Positions 41,835 through 54,237 of a DNA stretch of 64,000 nucleotides are shown here, piece by piece. How positions within the stretch are numbered: the first letter of the stretch is position 1; every line of letters begins with the position of its first letter. The position numbers were made by a program, and so were the translations under genes. Under the pieces are notes generated by a model. The model was not told the DNA's origin, ran no database searches, and saw only the letters and a program-made list of their open reading frames with translations. Origin of the DNA: Amia ocellicauda (Eukaryota > Chordata > Actinopteri > Amiiformes > Amiidae); the NCBI RefSeq assembly GCF_036373705.1, contig NW_027102663.1, forward strand, positions 248,001 through 312,000. Reading direction: 5' to 3'.

Positions 41835-43728
41835 CCAGTCAACAGGAGTTAATTCCCAACGCTGAGGAGATCATCTGGAACAACGACGGTAAGATTTTTG
41901 TGTTTGCGCTCATGGGTTCTTATGCATGGGTGTGTGTGGTTTTGAAGCGGCTCATTAGAGTTATGAAAACGTTTTAATATATATTAATGCCGGTCTCTTT
42001 AATTACACAGAAACTATCGAAAGGCCTGTGATTAATGTCTCCGAGGATCGACCAAGAGAAGTGGTTGTCCCTAGACAGGCTGTCTGCCGACCGGGTAAGA
42101 ACTAAACCCCTGTTTGTTTGTATAACGTTTCTGTAAGATGTTTGAGTCCAGTTTTGTTAATTTTAAAAAATTATCCTGTCTAACAGTATTAAGAAACGTG
42201 GTTCGAGACAACGAAAGGCCTTCCACATCGAGGGCTTGTTTCGTTTTACCTTCGAGAACCGTAACCTTTCAAGAATCTGAAAGGCCGTTAGCCCCGGTAT
42301 CTGATAGCTGTGAGTATATGTCTGCAGCCTGTAAGAGGTTAAAGCTTTTTATAAAGCGGTGTGGTTAAAGGTTAAACATGTCTCTTACCTTCACAGCGGT
42401 GCAAAAAGCTAAACCAGCCGAAAAACATAAGAAACGATTATTCTGTGGAGGTAAGTAAGATCTTTCAAACTTTAATGTTTTTAAAAGGGCTTTGTTTGCC
42501 CGTTGATGGCTAATATTTAAGCGATGGGTGACCGTTTCCTGTAGGGCGGGGGGTTCTGGGAAAGATCTTTAGAAGTCCGGACAGGTCTATGCTTGTTTCT
42601 GGGGAACGTGTTTAGAAATGACCGATTGCCGTACCGTCTGGTTAGGAAGTAAAGACGTCCGAAAGGGTTTAGTAAGTTGTTTGGCTTATCTCCCGCTATT
42701 ATACTTCTGTTTTAAAGTGGTTGTAGGAAAAGGCTTGAAGGTGTTCATTGTATTTAATATTTAAACAGATCGTGAAAACATTTGTGAAACAGGAAGTCCC
42801 GGGATCAGGAAGCGTTTACACTTGGAAGGTTCGTTTAAAAATGAAATGTTGTTGTGTGTGTGTGTGTTTTATTAACAATATTACAGTTTTTAAAGAAACA
42901 TTTAAGAAACAGTTTATTTACAGCGGCTTCTCTGTTTTACATTTATTATCAAGTCCTAATAAATATATTGTCTGTAAATAATAAGGCGTTGTAGTGAATG
43001 TCTAAGGCTATTTTCAAAGGTTTAAAAAAGCTAAAGGTTTTGAATGTCCTGGACATGTTGTTTTAAGTTTGATTTCTGTCACCGTTTAAAGATGTAAATG
43101 TAATGTATATTTTTATTCTTCCCAAGACTCTTGGGATAGTCATTCTGTGGATGAGCTATTGAGGACAATTACCCCGTCTAAGTGGGATCAAACATCTTCC
43201 CCGGTGAGATCACCGATAGGATCCCCCACGGTGGTCTTGGAGACCCCCCAACATCTACTCAGGCCACAGCCTTCTGGGGGTAATTCAACACCCCAGATTC
43301 AGCCCGCCGCATTGTCGGGCGGAACAAATACAGGCATCCAACAACCTCAGGGGTCGCCGTCAGTCAGGGCTGACACACCACCCAACGACGGCCTGGTTTC
43401 AACATCGTCCCCCCAGACCCGTTTCTTGGCTACAGAAACGCGGAACAGTACCCCGCGCTTGGCCAGGGTGTCACCGCAAAGGCCTTCTTGGTCTCCGTCC
43501 ATGAGTATACGCTCGCTCCCTGCCTCCTTCGACCGAGATTTACCGGAGCGACCATCCTTTGAAGCTGAGCCAGGCCACCAGCCCCCGAAGCTACTTCCTG
43601 AAGGTCGGCATGAGTTGCTACATACTTTGTTACAAAATCAAAGACTTGTGTTAGTGGGGCAAAACCTGCTGATAGAGAGCCAAAACACCCTTATTAATAC
43701 CCTTACTAACGAATTGTACCGTATTTAA
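41835..43728 (+). pseudogene. Polinton multi-exon Pro/Ser-rich gene, copy E
   Basis: The same six exon-like blocks as in B and F, the last at 43127-43728 being open. Probably about one break. Confidence 0.5.
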
Positions 43729-43890
43729 TGTTTTAATAGACACAAAACGCCTTACTATTGTGGGTTGTTGGAAAAATAAAAAATAAATTAAAAAATGTCC
43801 TGACTTGGTAAAAGAACTCACAAACTAAAGGATTATGAACAAGCTAGGGCCCCAAAAAGACCTTCCCGAGAGAACATCCCCGGCCCTGTT

Positions 43891-44709
43891 GTGAACTCCT
43901 CTGATGTCCCAATGAACCTGGAACTATTACAAATGATAAATGATTTAAATAACCCCCAATTACCACCGATAGAATGTGAATTAACAGACTTACCGGTGAA
44001 CCCCGACCTGTTACAGATGGTCAATGATCTAAATAACCACCTCCCACCGGTAGCGCTTATAGAGGTTCACCCCCTAGTTCACCCCGATTTGTTTGAAATG
44101 GTGGAGGCTTTGGAGGAGCTACCCCGACCAAATTCTGCCCCTATTATAAATGATTTGAGACAATTAGAACACAGGATGGCGGCAGAAGCAGCCATCACTA
44201 TAGAGGAGGGTCTTGACATTAACCGGTTGGATATCTTTGAAGGACTTTTACAGGCTTTAAATGAGCCTCCTCAAAAAGGGGGTTTTGTAGATGTCAGCAG
44301 TGGGGGTGTTCGGAATGTGGAGGGTTCTGAGACTGATAAGGCTGTGGAGGACATGCTCTGTGAGAATGTAGGGGGTGAAGGCTTTGTTCAAAATGATGAT
44401 GTGTCCAAGAGTACCAGTGATCCCGTGATTATAGATAGACCGGCCTATAACAATTTTGAAATGATTCAGCGTTTTAATTTTGCAGAACTTTTAAATTGTG
44501 ACAATTATGCAGAAATATTTGTCAACATACACGAGGCCTTGCAGAAAATGCTTGAACAGGTTGCTGAAAGGGTCAGACCTCGAGATGTTGTACAGTTAGA
44601 ACTCAGAGGGGATGATTTGTTTAGCAACCTATCTGTAATGCTGAGTGGAGATAATTTAGACGTCTGGCTAAAATCGAAGCGTTATTGCAAAGTAACGCAG
44701 CCATCTTAG
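43891..44709 (+). CDS. Polinton Leu-rich acidic ORF upstream of polymerase, copy E (272 aa)
   Basis: The N-terminal ~90 residues are three imperfect repeats of ~28 residues: NLELLQMINDLNN, NPDLLQMVNDLNN and HPDLFEMVEALEE, each followed by a Pro-rich turn. Then comes an acidic linker with EGLDINRLDIFEGLLQALNE, and a C-terminal helical part (FNFAELLNCDNYAEIFVNIH). Function unknown. It directly precedes and slightly overlaps the polymerase region, so it could be a separate protein or the N-terminal domain of the polymerase precursor, possibly related to protein priming (speculative). Confidence 0.6.
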   Translation: MNSSDVPMNLELLQMINDLNNPQLPPIECELTDLPVNPDLLQMVNDLNNHLPPVALIEVHPLVHPDLFEMVEALEELPRPNSAPIINDLRQLEHRMAAEAAITIEEGLDINRLDIFEGLLQALNEPPQKGGFVDVSSGGVRNVEGSETDKAVEDMLCENVGGEGFVQNDDVSKSTSDPVIIDRPAYNNFEMIQRFNFAELLNCDNYAEIFVNIHEALQKMLEQVAERVRPRDVVQLELRGDDLFSNLSVMLSGDNLDVWLKSKRYCKVTQPS

Positions 44710-47700
44710 CTGATGAAAGTCTGTCTCTGGTAATGAATGTGGTTCGTAACCCTGAGGGTGGGGCGCTTAGATGACTGTCGAAATGCTTGAAGAACGACAT
44801 AATTAGGACCAAGCTCAGGCAATTAGTGGTGAGTTCCAGTGGGGACAATAAGCTCTGTTTTGCTTACAGTTTAATAAAACTACTCACCCCCGACATGCCT
44901 GAACCCCAAGCTCTGCAAGAGGCTTTAATGCTTCATCAGAGGGCCGGCTTAAACTCTCAACAGATGGTTGCCTTTTCAGACATCACCAAGTTTGAGGAGT
45001 TGTTGTCTTTAAAAATTGTTGTGTGGTACCGTTGTGAGGTAAAGGAAGTATTTGTGAAATTTCAGACACATCCTGAAACCCATACACAGACACTGTTTCT
45101 CTTCCTAAGTGATAGTCATTACTTTGGAATAAAGAGTTTGACGGCTTTTTTGGGTTGTTCGTATGTTTGTCATTGGTGTTATAAGGCCTTCAATGATAAG
45201 CTTAAGCACCGCTGTGACGGTTACTGTAACGTCTGTTTCAATCCGCAATGTCGTAAGGGTTTGGCCCCTACCATCCGATGTAAAGATTGCTTAAGGATTT
45301 GTCTCTCAGCGTTCTGTTTTTCCGAGCATAAGGTACAGAGGGCCGCTGCTGAGAGGGGTTAAAAAATGGAGTTATTGTGATCAAACTAAATGTTGCCCGC
45401 AGTGTTGCCTCCAGTACCGTTTTCATGAGGTTAAACCACACAAATGTCTGGAGCCGAGATGCAGGATCTGTAATGCTGATTTAACCCCGGGGTCCGAACA
45501 CCAGTGCTTTATTCAGCCGGTTAAAAAGGAGCCGCCGCACAACTGGTATGTCTTTTTTGATTTTGAATGCCGGCAAGAAAACGGGGTCCACGTTGCTAAT
45601 TATATACACTGTATTGACATGTTGGATCGTGAGTGGTCAGCTAGCGGTGAGAGTTGTGTCAGGGATTTCTTTACGCGGTATCGAGGTCCAAAATACCTCA
45701 ATTACACATTTATTGCCCACAATGCTAAGGGTTATGATTCTTACATTTTGATGAAGTATCTGGTGGAAAATGGGGTGACCCCAAGAATAATAGCTCAGGG
45801 TAGCAAGATCATGTGTTTCACCGACGAAGCTTTCAACTAACGTTACATAGACTTGTTAAATTTCCTCCCCATGAAATTGAGCGCTTTGCCTAAGGCTCTG
45901 GGTTTTGAGGCTCAGAAGAAAGGTTGGTTCTGCCATTTTTTTAATACTAAGGACACTCAAAATTATCAAGGGTCCTACCCGCCCGCCTCTTATTATGGGG
46001 CTGATACTATGATGTCTCATGAGAGGGAGGAATTCTTTAAATGGTACAATACGGTTAAGTGAGGTGTTTTTGATTTCCGAGAAGAGATGGCCGCTTATTG
46101 TAAAAATGATGTGGTGATCCTTAAAGAAGCCTGTGTGCGTTTCTGCGCCGAGGTTATCAACACATCGGGTCTCAACCCTTTGCAAAGTGTGACCATAGCG
46201 TCTCTCTGCATGAAAATGTATCGGTCCAATTTCTTGCAGAAAAACACTATAGCGGTCACCACTTCTGACAACTATCGTGCTAGACAAAAGAACTTTTCGA
46301 CTGTCTCCATACAGTGGGTGGAATACCTGAGTGCCCGGGATAACATCTTCATCAGACATGCTTTAAATCAAGGGGAAGTAAAAATGGGGCCTTACTACTT
46401 AGACGGTTTTAGCGACGTGTCCGGGCGGCGTACCGCTTATGAGTTTGCCGGTTGTATTTACCATGGCTGTCCTCAGTGCTTTGACCCAAACACCTTTAAC
46501 CCCGTAACACTAAAACTCTGCGGTGATATGTACTATGATTTCCAGGAACGAATTGAAACTTTAAAAAACACCTATGGTTTGAAAGTGCTGGTGATTTGGG
46601 AACACGAGTGGACGACCCTGAAGCAACAGGATGCGGGGGTACAACGGTTTATGGAAACCTTGGACTTTCCTGAATGTCTAGAGCCCCGGGATGCGTTATT
46701 TGGGGGTTGTACCAATGCCCTCTGTTTACATTATGAGGTAAAGGAGGGTGAGAGAGTAGATTACTATGATTTCACCAGTCTGTACCCTTATGTCAACAAG
46801 ACCAAAATGTACCCGGTGGGGCGTCCAACCATTGTTTATCGTGACTTTCTCGAAATCGGACATTACTTTAGTTTGATCAAAGTCACCATGTACCCTCCTC
46901 GCGAGCTGTTCTTACCCGTGTTGCCTTACAGGTGTTCGGGAAAATTGATGTTCCCTCTGTGTAGAACGTGTGTGGAAACTGAAAATCAAACTACCTCTTG
47001 TCTGCACAGTGATGAAGAGAGAGCGCTGACGGGTGTCTGGTGTAGCATTGAGCTTGACAAGGCGGTGGAGAAAGGTTACAGAGTCGGTAAGGTGTATGAG
47101 GTTTGGCATTTTTCTGAAAAAACTGATACTCTTTTTGCTGATTACATTATGATCCATCTGAAAGGGAAACAGGAGGCATCGGGCTATCCCTCATGGTGTG
47201 TTGACTCCGCGGCCAAAGAGCGATACGTTCAGCAATATTTTGAAAAGGAAGGGATCCGTCTAGAGCCGGGGAACATAACTGTAAACCCCGCCAAGAGACA
47301 AATGTCCAAACTGATTTTAAACAGTCTGTGGGGTAAGTTTGGGGAAAGAAATTACCGTCTAAACACAACCTTGATTAAAACCCCTGAACTGTTCATAGAA
47401 TTTATGTTTTCCAAACAACATGCAGTATCACACTTTCAATTCTTAAATGACCACGTGGCACAGGTCCAGTGGAGGGCCCCTAAAGATTTCCCCACCAAAC
47501 AGGGGAATGTTAATGTTTTCATAGCGGTTTTTACCACGGCTTACGCCCGGCTTGAACTGTACAACTTAATGGATCAGTTGCAGGAACGCACGCTCTATCA
47601 TGATACTGACTCTGTAATCTTTGTCACCAGGCCAGGGGATTGGGTCCCTCCCCTCGGGGACTACCTTGGGGAGTTAACGAGCGAACTAGATCCTCAGGAC

Positions 47701-48024
47701 CACATAGTGGAGTTTGTTTCAGGGGGTCCTAAGACTTACGCATACAGAACGGCTGCGGGTAAGACCTGTATGAAAGTTAAGGGTTTCACTCTGAACCATT
47801 GTAACAACAAGCTCATTAACATCAAGTCTCTGACGACCCTGGTAGAAAGTTTTTTAACCGAGAAAGACGCGCCTCCTCGTGAGATTATTACAGCCGGAAA
47901 TCAGATCTATCGCAATAAAAAGGGGTACACGTTGGAAAATAGATCACTAAACAAACGATTCAGGGTGGTGTACAATAAAAGAGTGTTGAAGACTGATTAT
48001 ACCACTCTGCCTTATGGATATTAG
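44685..48024 (+). pseudogene. polB: Polinton protein-primed DNA polymerase B, copy E
   Basis: The N-terminal third has Cys/His clusters (YVCHWCYKAF, CDGYCNVCFNPQC, CLEPRCRICNADL). Exonuclease motifs follow: I in FFDFECRQENG, II in HNAKGYDSYIL, III in YCKNDVVILKE. The 645-residue open stretch 46087-48024 carries palm motif A DFTSLYP (Asp at ~228 of that stretch), motif B KLILNSLWGKFGE (~408) and motif C YHDTDSVIF (~506). It makes linear element DNA from a protein primer. Broken, several breaks, all in the N-terminal half. Confidence 0.9.
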
Positions 48025-48685
48025 CGGTGGTTTTGATAACAGACTTCAACACCCTTTCTCCTGTATTATAGCCGGTCCCTCCAATTCGGGGAAGAGCTAT
48101 CTTATAAAGAACATCATAGAAGATGTGGACGCAACCGTGTCCCAAGCTCTTGACAACATAGTGTGGTGTTACTCTTGCTGGCAACCTCTCTACGATGATT
48201 TGGCTTCGGAAAAAAATAATCTGAAATTTGTGCAAGGTCTCCCCGCCTCGTTGTGTGGCGATGACTTGTTCCCGCCCGGTCAAACTAACCTAGTGATCCT
48301 TGATGACCAGATGGAGCAGGCCGGTGACAACAGTGAAGTGGAAAAAGCTTTCACAAAGTACACTCATCATAGGAATTAAAGTATTATTTATTTAGTTCAA
48401 AATCTATTTTTTCAAGGTAAAAAAAGCCGCACTATTAATTTAAATGCCAATTATATAATTCTTTTTAAAAACCCCAGAGATAAACTACAGGTCACCGTCT
48501 TGGCTCGTCAAATGTACCCTAACCAGACCAAGTTCTTTTTGGAGGCATTTGAGGATGCCACCAAAAAACCCTACGGGTACTTGATTGCGGACTTAAAAGC
48601 ACAAACCCCAGAAGACTTTCGCCTCAGAACAGGTTTGTGCCCGCCCGATTGGCCGGCAGTCTATGTGCTAAAGAAAAGGAAATAA
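48014..48685 (+). pseudogene. Polinton genome-packaging ATPase, copy E
   Basis: Walker A is GPSNSGKS at residues 21-28; Walker B is NLVILDD near 96. The start overlaps the polymerase end by 11 bases. Broken, about one break. Confidence 0.85.
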
Positions 48686-48691
48686 ATAAGA

Positions 48692-49027
48692 ATGTCTGTT
48701 CGGATTAAAAGAAATCTGCCGCTTTTGCAAATGTTATTTGAGAGGAGCCCGCGCCATAGGAAAGCTGTGCTGGCAGGGGCCCCCTCGGATTTGATCGAGA
48801 CCCTGTGTGAAATAGCTTTTAACATCTTACGCGGTAATATACCCCTAACCCCTTCTCAACATTCTAAACTCAAAAAACAAAAAGCGGTTATCAAGATCAT
48901 CGCTAATAAGAAGTATTCTATTAAAAGAAAAAGAAAGAAGATTAATCAAACCGGGGGTTTTATAGGACCGCTGTTGAGCATAGCCGTGCCTTTCCTAACC
49001 AGTCTTCTAGCTTCCAGAGTGGGTTAA
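48692..49027 (+). CDS. Polinton small basic PX-like protein, copy E
   Basis: 111 residues, with two residue differences from the B version at 13483-13818. Open. Confidence 0.7.
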   Translation: MSVRIKRNLPLLQMLFERSPRHRKAVLAGAPSDLIETLCEIAFNILRGNIPLTPSQHSKLKKQKAVIKIIANKKYSIKRKRKKINQTGGFIGPLLSIAVPFLTSLLASRVG

Positions 49028-49029
49028 TA

Positions 49030-49773
49030 ATGGAATATGCTCAGAAAATGTTTTTGATCCCTCAGGAGCAGCTTGAGAAACTGAGAAAAAATGTTGTCGG
49101 GCCAGAGCCCATTAGACAAACGGCCGAAAACAACCTGGACTCTGAAATGAAAGCTATACAGGCCAGGGCCGATTTAAATCAGTATTCCAAAGCCCAGTTG
49201 TATACCAACACGTTACAGCGCTACCTCCGTCTGGTTAGACAGGGTGAAAAAGATCAAAACATTTTAACTTTAACCATGGCCTCTCAAGAAAATGGTTCTG
49301 GGGCTGATGCGGGGGGAACGGTTGATAAAGATGTTGCGGTGACCGAACCTGTTGAGAGTTCAGAGGGAGATGTTGTAACGGATGTTTTGAGAAACATGCC
49401 GGCCAGAAGCAAAAGACATGCAGAATATATCCTGCACAAAATGGTTCAGAAACCGCGGGTAACGGCTTGGAATGAACAGGGTGAATTTGTTTTTAAAGGA
49501 CAACTGATCAAAGGTTCACACATGTTTGATTTGTTGAAGAGTGTCACTAGCACTAATAAGGTACCCGATAGTCGCCGACCTGTAGGCTGGAATGCTTTCC
49601 TACAGGCGATGGCCTGTCTGAACATGCCCCAATCAACAGTTCCTAACCAGGAAACGCGACAAAAAATCCGTCTGTGTAAAGAGGTGGAGCCTGATCTGAC
49701 TCCGATATCTCATTACTCTGACCGTGCTGAGCGACCATCCTCAGGATCTATCCATCGTTGGGAAGCTTATTAA
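49030..49773 (+). CDS. Polinton PY-like protein, copy E
   Basis: 247 residues, with essentially one residue difference from 13821-14564. Open. Confidence 0.65.
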   Translation: MEYAQKMFLIPQEQLEKLRKNVVGPEPIRQTAENNLDSEMKAIQARADLNQYSKAQLYTNTLQRYLRLVRQGEKDQNILTLTMASQENGSGADAGGTVDKDVAVTEPVESSEGDVVTDVLRNMPARSKRHAEYILHKMVQKPRVTAWNEQGEFVFKGQLIKGSHMFDLLKSVTSTNKVPDSRRPVGWNAFLQAMACLNMPQSTVPNQETRQKIRLCKEVEPDLTPISHYSDRAERPSSGSIHRWEAY

Positions 49774-49952
49774 TCTCATGTTTTTATTTGTCTCCCCTGT
49801 AAATAATGACCCGACAAACAATTTTTTATTTTTATTTTTTATTTTTCAAATGTTGTACATTTATTTATACCATAACCCCTGCTTTGTATAAGAATTGTGT
49901 TGAATAAAAACAAAACTAATGATTCAAAGGCTGTTTTCATTATTTTTTCACC
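49774..49952. terminator. Convergent 3' ends of the two Polinton arms (E)
   Basis: Equivalent to 14565-14732. The T tract of B is here interrupted by A (TTTTTATTTTTATTTTT), and AATAAA signals for both directions are kept. Confidence 0.6.
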
Positions 49953-50525
49953 TTAACACGCATGACATCTTTTAAAATCCTCACAAGAACACCCCATCTG
50001 TATACACGGCTGGCTAGGGTCGTAAGTCATTGTGTTATAAGGGGGGGTCCACAGTGTCCTGACAAACTCTGCCACTTTTTTATCATTTTGGCCTAAATCC
50101 TCACTGTACAAGGCCATAATATCGGGGTATGACCTTCCTTTAGATCTATGATATAAGAAAAACACACAGTGTTGACCACAAGTGAAGGTCTGAAGACTTT
50201 GTACTTGACGACCGCTGTAAATGGTTTCTTGACAGTTGTTGAGCAGAAAGTTATTGATCTTCCGAGGGAAAGGTCTGAAATCCGGGGGGTTTGCATAGGA
50301 ATCAAAAAATTCACCACGGTGGTCCTCCCTTAGATAAATAGCCAGCCAATGTTCTCCGGGCATATTTTTAGGGTGTGTGTTGATTATGTACATTGCAGGT
50401 AAATTCTTGATCTTAAATTTAGGCAGCTGATCGCAGGCGTAGACTCCTTGAAACAGTTTCCGTGAGCCGGCCAGGGCATTCATGATGTGGTTGAGCTCTC
50501 TGGTGTTCATTTTAATAATAATCAT
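49953..50525 (-). CDS. Polinton adenain-like cysteine protease, copy E
   Basis: 190 residues, open, with the same His, acidic, Gln and Cys motif order as the B version. Its 5' end overlaps the capsid gene's 3' end by 14 bases. Confidence 0.87.
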   Translation of the reverse strand: MIIIKMNTRELNHIMNALAGSRKLFQGVYACDQLPKFKIKNLPAMYIINTHPKNMPGEHWLAIYLREDHRGEFFDSYANPPDFRPFPRKINNFLLNNCQETIYSGRQVQSLQTFTCGQHCVFFLYHRSKGRSYPDIMALYSEDLGQNDKKVAEFVRTLWTPPYNTMTYDPSQPCIQMGCSCEDFKRCHAC

Positions 50526-51819
50526 ACATAACGTTTCTCCTCTGATTCACCTCAATAATGTTGTCAAACACTGCATACACGACCATATTTACAGTGCGTG
50601 GTAGAGGCTGCTTGAAACGCATCTCCAAACGCATATTGCCCGTCTTCATCAGTGAAAAATGTTGTCCACACTCTTCGTCAGGGGTCAGGTTGAAACCGTA
50701 CAGGGTGTAACCGCTGCAGTATTCCCGGCGATCGATCAGCAGAGTTTGATCCTTGAGATGGCGACCCGTAGCTAGTACTAGACTGTCATATTCACGAACC
50801 GCATTGCCGTTTTCAAAGTCAGGTTGAAAAGGTCTGGATGGAACCTGCACACCATCGACGTACAACGCTATAAATTCCGCGTTATAATGTTTAAAGTTAA
50901 AGGGGTTCTTGTTGTAAACCCCGGTAAATGCATCATTATCTTCGAGACCTATAATAACCTGTTTTGGGAGCTGTCCTAGAAACAGATTTTCCTGGTTCAT
51001 CACCCGTGTCCCTGCGGGGATACTGTGGACTTTCATATAGACTCTTTCGATCGGGTACTTGGCGTTTGCCGTCATTAACGCCTGCGCGTGTCCTAGTTTA
51101 ACCGCCGGGGAGACGGACACTTTTTTCACAAACAGCGAGGCCGATAATATGGTCAGTTTATATTTTTCAGTATCAGGGGTCATCAGACAAAAAGCACTTT
51201 TACTACGGATCATTTTAATTTTAATGTCTACCCCGTTGAGCATGAGTTTTTCTTGGAAAAATATGTCTGCATGGATATGCCCCATTAGCTCAAAGGTCCT
51301 CCCTTCTGTTGAAGAGGCCGTTCTTTTTTGCAAACCCTTATTGAGTCCCTCTGGATCCTTGTCGTCCATAGCTTCCGGGATGTCTTTGAAGAAAAGGCCG
51401 GGGCTGAACTGTTTGCTTAGGGTCTCCTCACTATAATTAAGTATACACTCCATCATGGCTCTATAGGGGTAAGTATTGCTGCTTTGACTAATGAGCCGAT
51501 CTCCCAGGGTCACATTCACCTGTGTAAACATGGTGGCCACCGGGTAATTGATGACCCCATCGTTGGTCGTCTTCTCGATTGCATCGCCATCCTCATCAGT
51601 CACTTTACAGTTCATTAAAATAAATGTGTTATTCAAATCAATATAATCCTCGCCATTGCCAGCTATAAAAAACTCCAGAGGGGCCGTGTCTGAAATTGCA
51701 GAAAGAGGGGGAATCTCTACATATATGCTCTTATCTATACTCGTTTGAGTGTATGGAACTGTAAACAGATCCAGTTCTGATTTGACGCATTCTTCCGATA
51801 GACTGTGGACAAAAGACAT
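50512..51819 (-). CDS. Polinton major capsid protein (double jelly-roll), copy E (435 aa, open)
   Basis: The only uninterrupted major capsid frame here. It begins MSFVHSLSEECVKSELDLFT, then SAISDTAPLEFFIAGNGEDY and NVTLGDRLISQSSNTYPYRA. These are hallmark segments of the Polinton/adintovirus capsid first barrel (TPxPxxF-type region, then the strand with SSxTYxY). The second half has QPDFENGNAVREYDSL and ends with basic residues. In the family, trimers form the icosahedral shell. Position next to protease and core genes matches. Confidence 0.88.
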   Translation of the reverse strand: MSFVHSLSEECVKSELDLFTVPYTQTSIDKSIYVEIPPLSAISDTAPLEFFIAGNGEDYIDLNNTFILMNCKVTDEDGDAIEKTTNDGVINYPVATMFTQVNVTLGDRLISQSSNTYPYRAMMECILNYSEETLSKQFSPGLFFKDIPEAMDDKDPEGLNKGLQKRTASSTEGRTFELMGHIHADIFFQEKLMLNGVDIKIKMIRSKSAFCLMTPDTEKYKLTILSASLFVKKVSVSPAVKLGHAQALMTANAKYPIERVYMKVHSIPAGTRVMNQENLFLGQLPKQVIIGLEDNDAFTGVYNKNPFNFKHYNAEFIALYVDGVQVPSRPFQPDFENGNAVREYDSLVLATGRHLKDQTLLIDRREYCSGYTLYGFNLTPDEECGQHFSLMKTGNMRLEMRFKQPLPRTVNMVVYAVFDNIIEVNQRRNVMYDYY

Positions 51820-51821
51820 GT

Positions 51822-52311
51822 TTAAAAGATGTATCCTGAGGCTCTATTTTTCTTTCTTTGAGACTTTCTTTTTGCAGGTTTTTTCTTGTGCTGCTTCCTT
51901 CTCCGAGTGTTTCCACGATATGTTGGAGAATGAGAGATTCTTCGTTTTTTGTTAGCCACGGATCTTTGTCGCCCCCTGGTGGACACATGCTGTTTCTTCT
52001 TTTACCCCCCCTCCTCGCCATTACCATGAGACCCGAACCCTCCTGATGCTCATGGCTAGCTGCCCGGTTCATAACATTGGTGAACACGTCACTAACAATA
52101 TTTTTAGCCGCTGATTTCAAGTGGGGTCTGGCTATAGCAAAGCCTCTCTTAAGCAGGGGTATGGCCATTCTAAAGAGACCACGAAAGAGTCCTCCTAGAC
52201 TGGCGCCATACATTGTGGGGGCTCCTACAATACCGGGCAAGCCGTTCCATCTTGCATCTTGTAATAATCCACATAGGCGCTAGGATCTACATAACCCCTC
52301 GAGGTAGCCAT
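51822..52311 (-). pseudogene. Polinton basic core-like protein, copy E
   Basis: Same part as 26193-26681. Broken, about one break. Confidence 0.65.
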
Positions 52312-52312
52312 T

Positions 52313-53159
52313 TTAATAATGTACACACTGTTTCAGGGGTCGAAAATGTAGTTTGACATTAACTTTACCGATGCGGAAGGGTACGTTGATATTCTGATCC
52401 AATTTTACTTCGATCGTGATGTTGTCAAAGTGGGTCTTTGAGACTGGTACGTAGTGTGGTTTGTCATAAGTAATTGTGACCATGTCATTGCTTTTACCTT
52501 TAATAAGTACATTTCTCAAAAGGGGGACATAACTATCCCCGACCCTCTGGTGGGTTATGATATCCGTATACACATAAAGAGTGTAAAAGCCGCCCCACCA
52601 CTTCTGAGAACCTGCTCTCTGTGTCAGAATAGAACCCAAATATACGCCCCAGTTGGCCGCTGGTTTGAATGCTAATACCTGGTTTTGACACCTTGTACAC
52701 TCTGTTTTTAATAGGGTTGTAATATAGCTTGATGTTGGGGGTGCCTTCTGAGAACTGTTTATGCATCTCATCTAATATTTTATCCACATTGTCATAATAA
52801 CCTCCTTGTATCGTGAATGTCCATTGACTCTTTTTAACATCATCAAAAATGGCGAAGGTGGCATCCTTATCTTGTAAAACAGCCCAAGTGTAAGGATACT
52901 GTATTTCCGCCAACCCCACTTCCCACGACACCCTTAGATCTATAGATTTTCCAAATTGTACCGTGTAACTGGATATTTCATTTTTAGGATATATATCGAG
53001 AGAGGCATTACTGGGTAGAGTCACGTAGAAGCCTCCTGATTCCATCTTGAGAATCGAAAGTAATGCCCCCAACACACCCGCGGGCATGTTGTTATAAGGA
53101 TTGAATATCGCAAACCTGTTGTTCCGGGACCCAACTATTGAACTTTTCAGGCCATCCAA
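52313..53159 (-). pseudogene. Polinton penton-like minor capsid protein, copy E
   Basis: Same part as 26683-27529. Broken, about one break. Confidence 0.72.
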
Positions 53160-54201
53160 GCCATTTCATCAACACATATTTTTTCCGGTTCTGGGTTTTT
53201 TCAGCTAATATCTTTTCAACTCTGTATACACTGTCTTTACCCACAATAATTTTTTGTAACTCGGCTTCGTAAAACGTTCCTTCTATATCCTCCCTGTCAT
53301 AGTCTTTTAACCGGTACACGGGGGGGTCTCTAGCCAACTGTTCGGTAACTGTAAAATATTCGTCAGAAAATGTTTGTTCATAACCTTTGGCAAAAGTACT
53401 CCTTAGCTTTGAAACGCGAACCACATCACCGATGTTGAACTAATAAGTAGTTTTTCCCTTCTTAATAAATGGTCCGTATAATTTTTTATAGACCTTAAAA
53501 GAATTACTTTGATCAACATCTATAGGCTTCATTTTAATACTGGTGTGATACCCTTGGTTGTAAGCATCGATAAAATCCTGAACTTTATCAAAATACTTGA
53601 ACGTGTTGACCGCTGTAAAATATCTCCACATTTTGGTCTTTATGGTGCGGTTAAACCTCTCCACTACCGATGCCCTAAGCTCATTACCAGTGGTGAAATG
53701 ATGTATTTTGTGTCTCTTCAGTAGATTCTGAAATTCTCTGTTGAGAAACTCTTTTCCTTTATCAGTCTGCAGTTTTTTAGGACATCGACCCTGGGACAAT
53801 ATATCCTCAAAGGCCCTTGTCACCGCCCGACCTGTTTTATTATGTAGAATGCGAGCCCAGGCATATTTTGATAACACATCGATACACATCAACATCAATT
53901 TGTGACCATTGTTATGTTTTGATAAATTTGACATATCGACTAGATCCATTTGCCATTGTGAATCTATGTCAGTTGCATATACGCGGTTTCTTTTAAAGTT
54001 AATCCTGAGAGGTTTATGTAAGGTATAGGCGTCTTGTTCCCGTAACCATTCTGAAACAACCACATCATTAACCTTCACTCCGGCCTCAGCGAGTCCTCTT
54101 TGAAAACCCTTCTTACCCGCCAAACCCCCAATCTTGGCTGGGTTGTAGTATAGTTCCTGCATTTGGGGAGCTTGCCGAGTCATTCTGTCAAATAACCACA
54201 C
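53092..54201 (-). pseudogene. Polinton chromodomain integrase, copy E
   Basis: The catalytic core is open for 253 residues and the chromodomain part is open separately. Broken, about one break. Confidence 0.87.
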
Positions 54202-54237
54202 AGACCCACACTATGCGCAAAGTTTTTATACAAGGTT

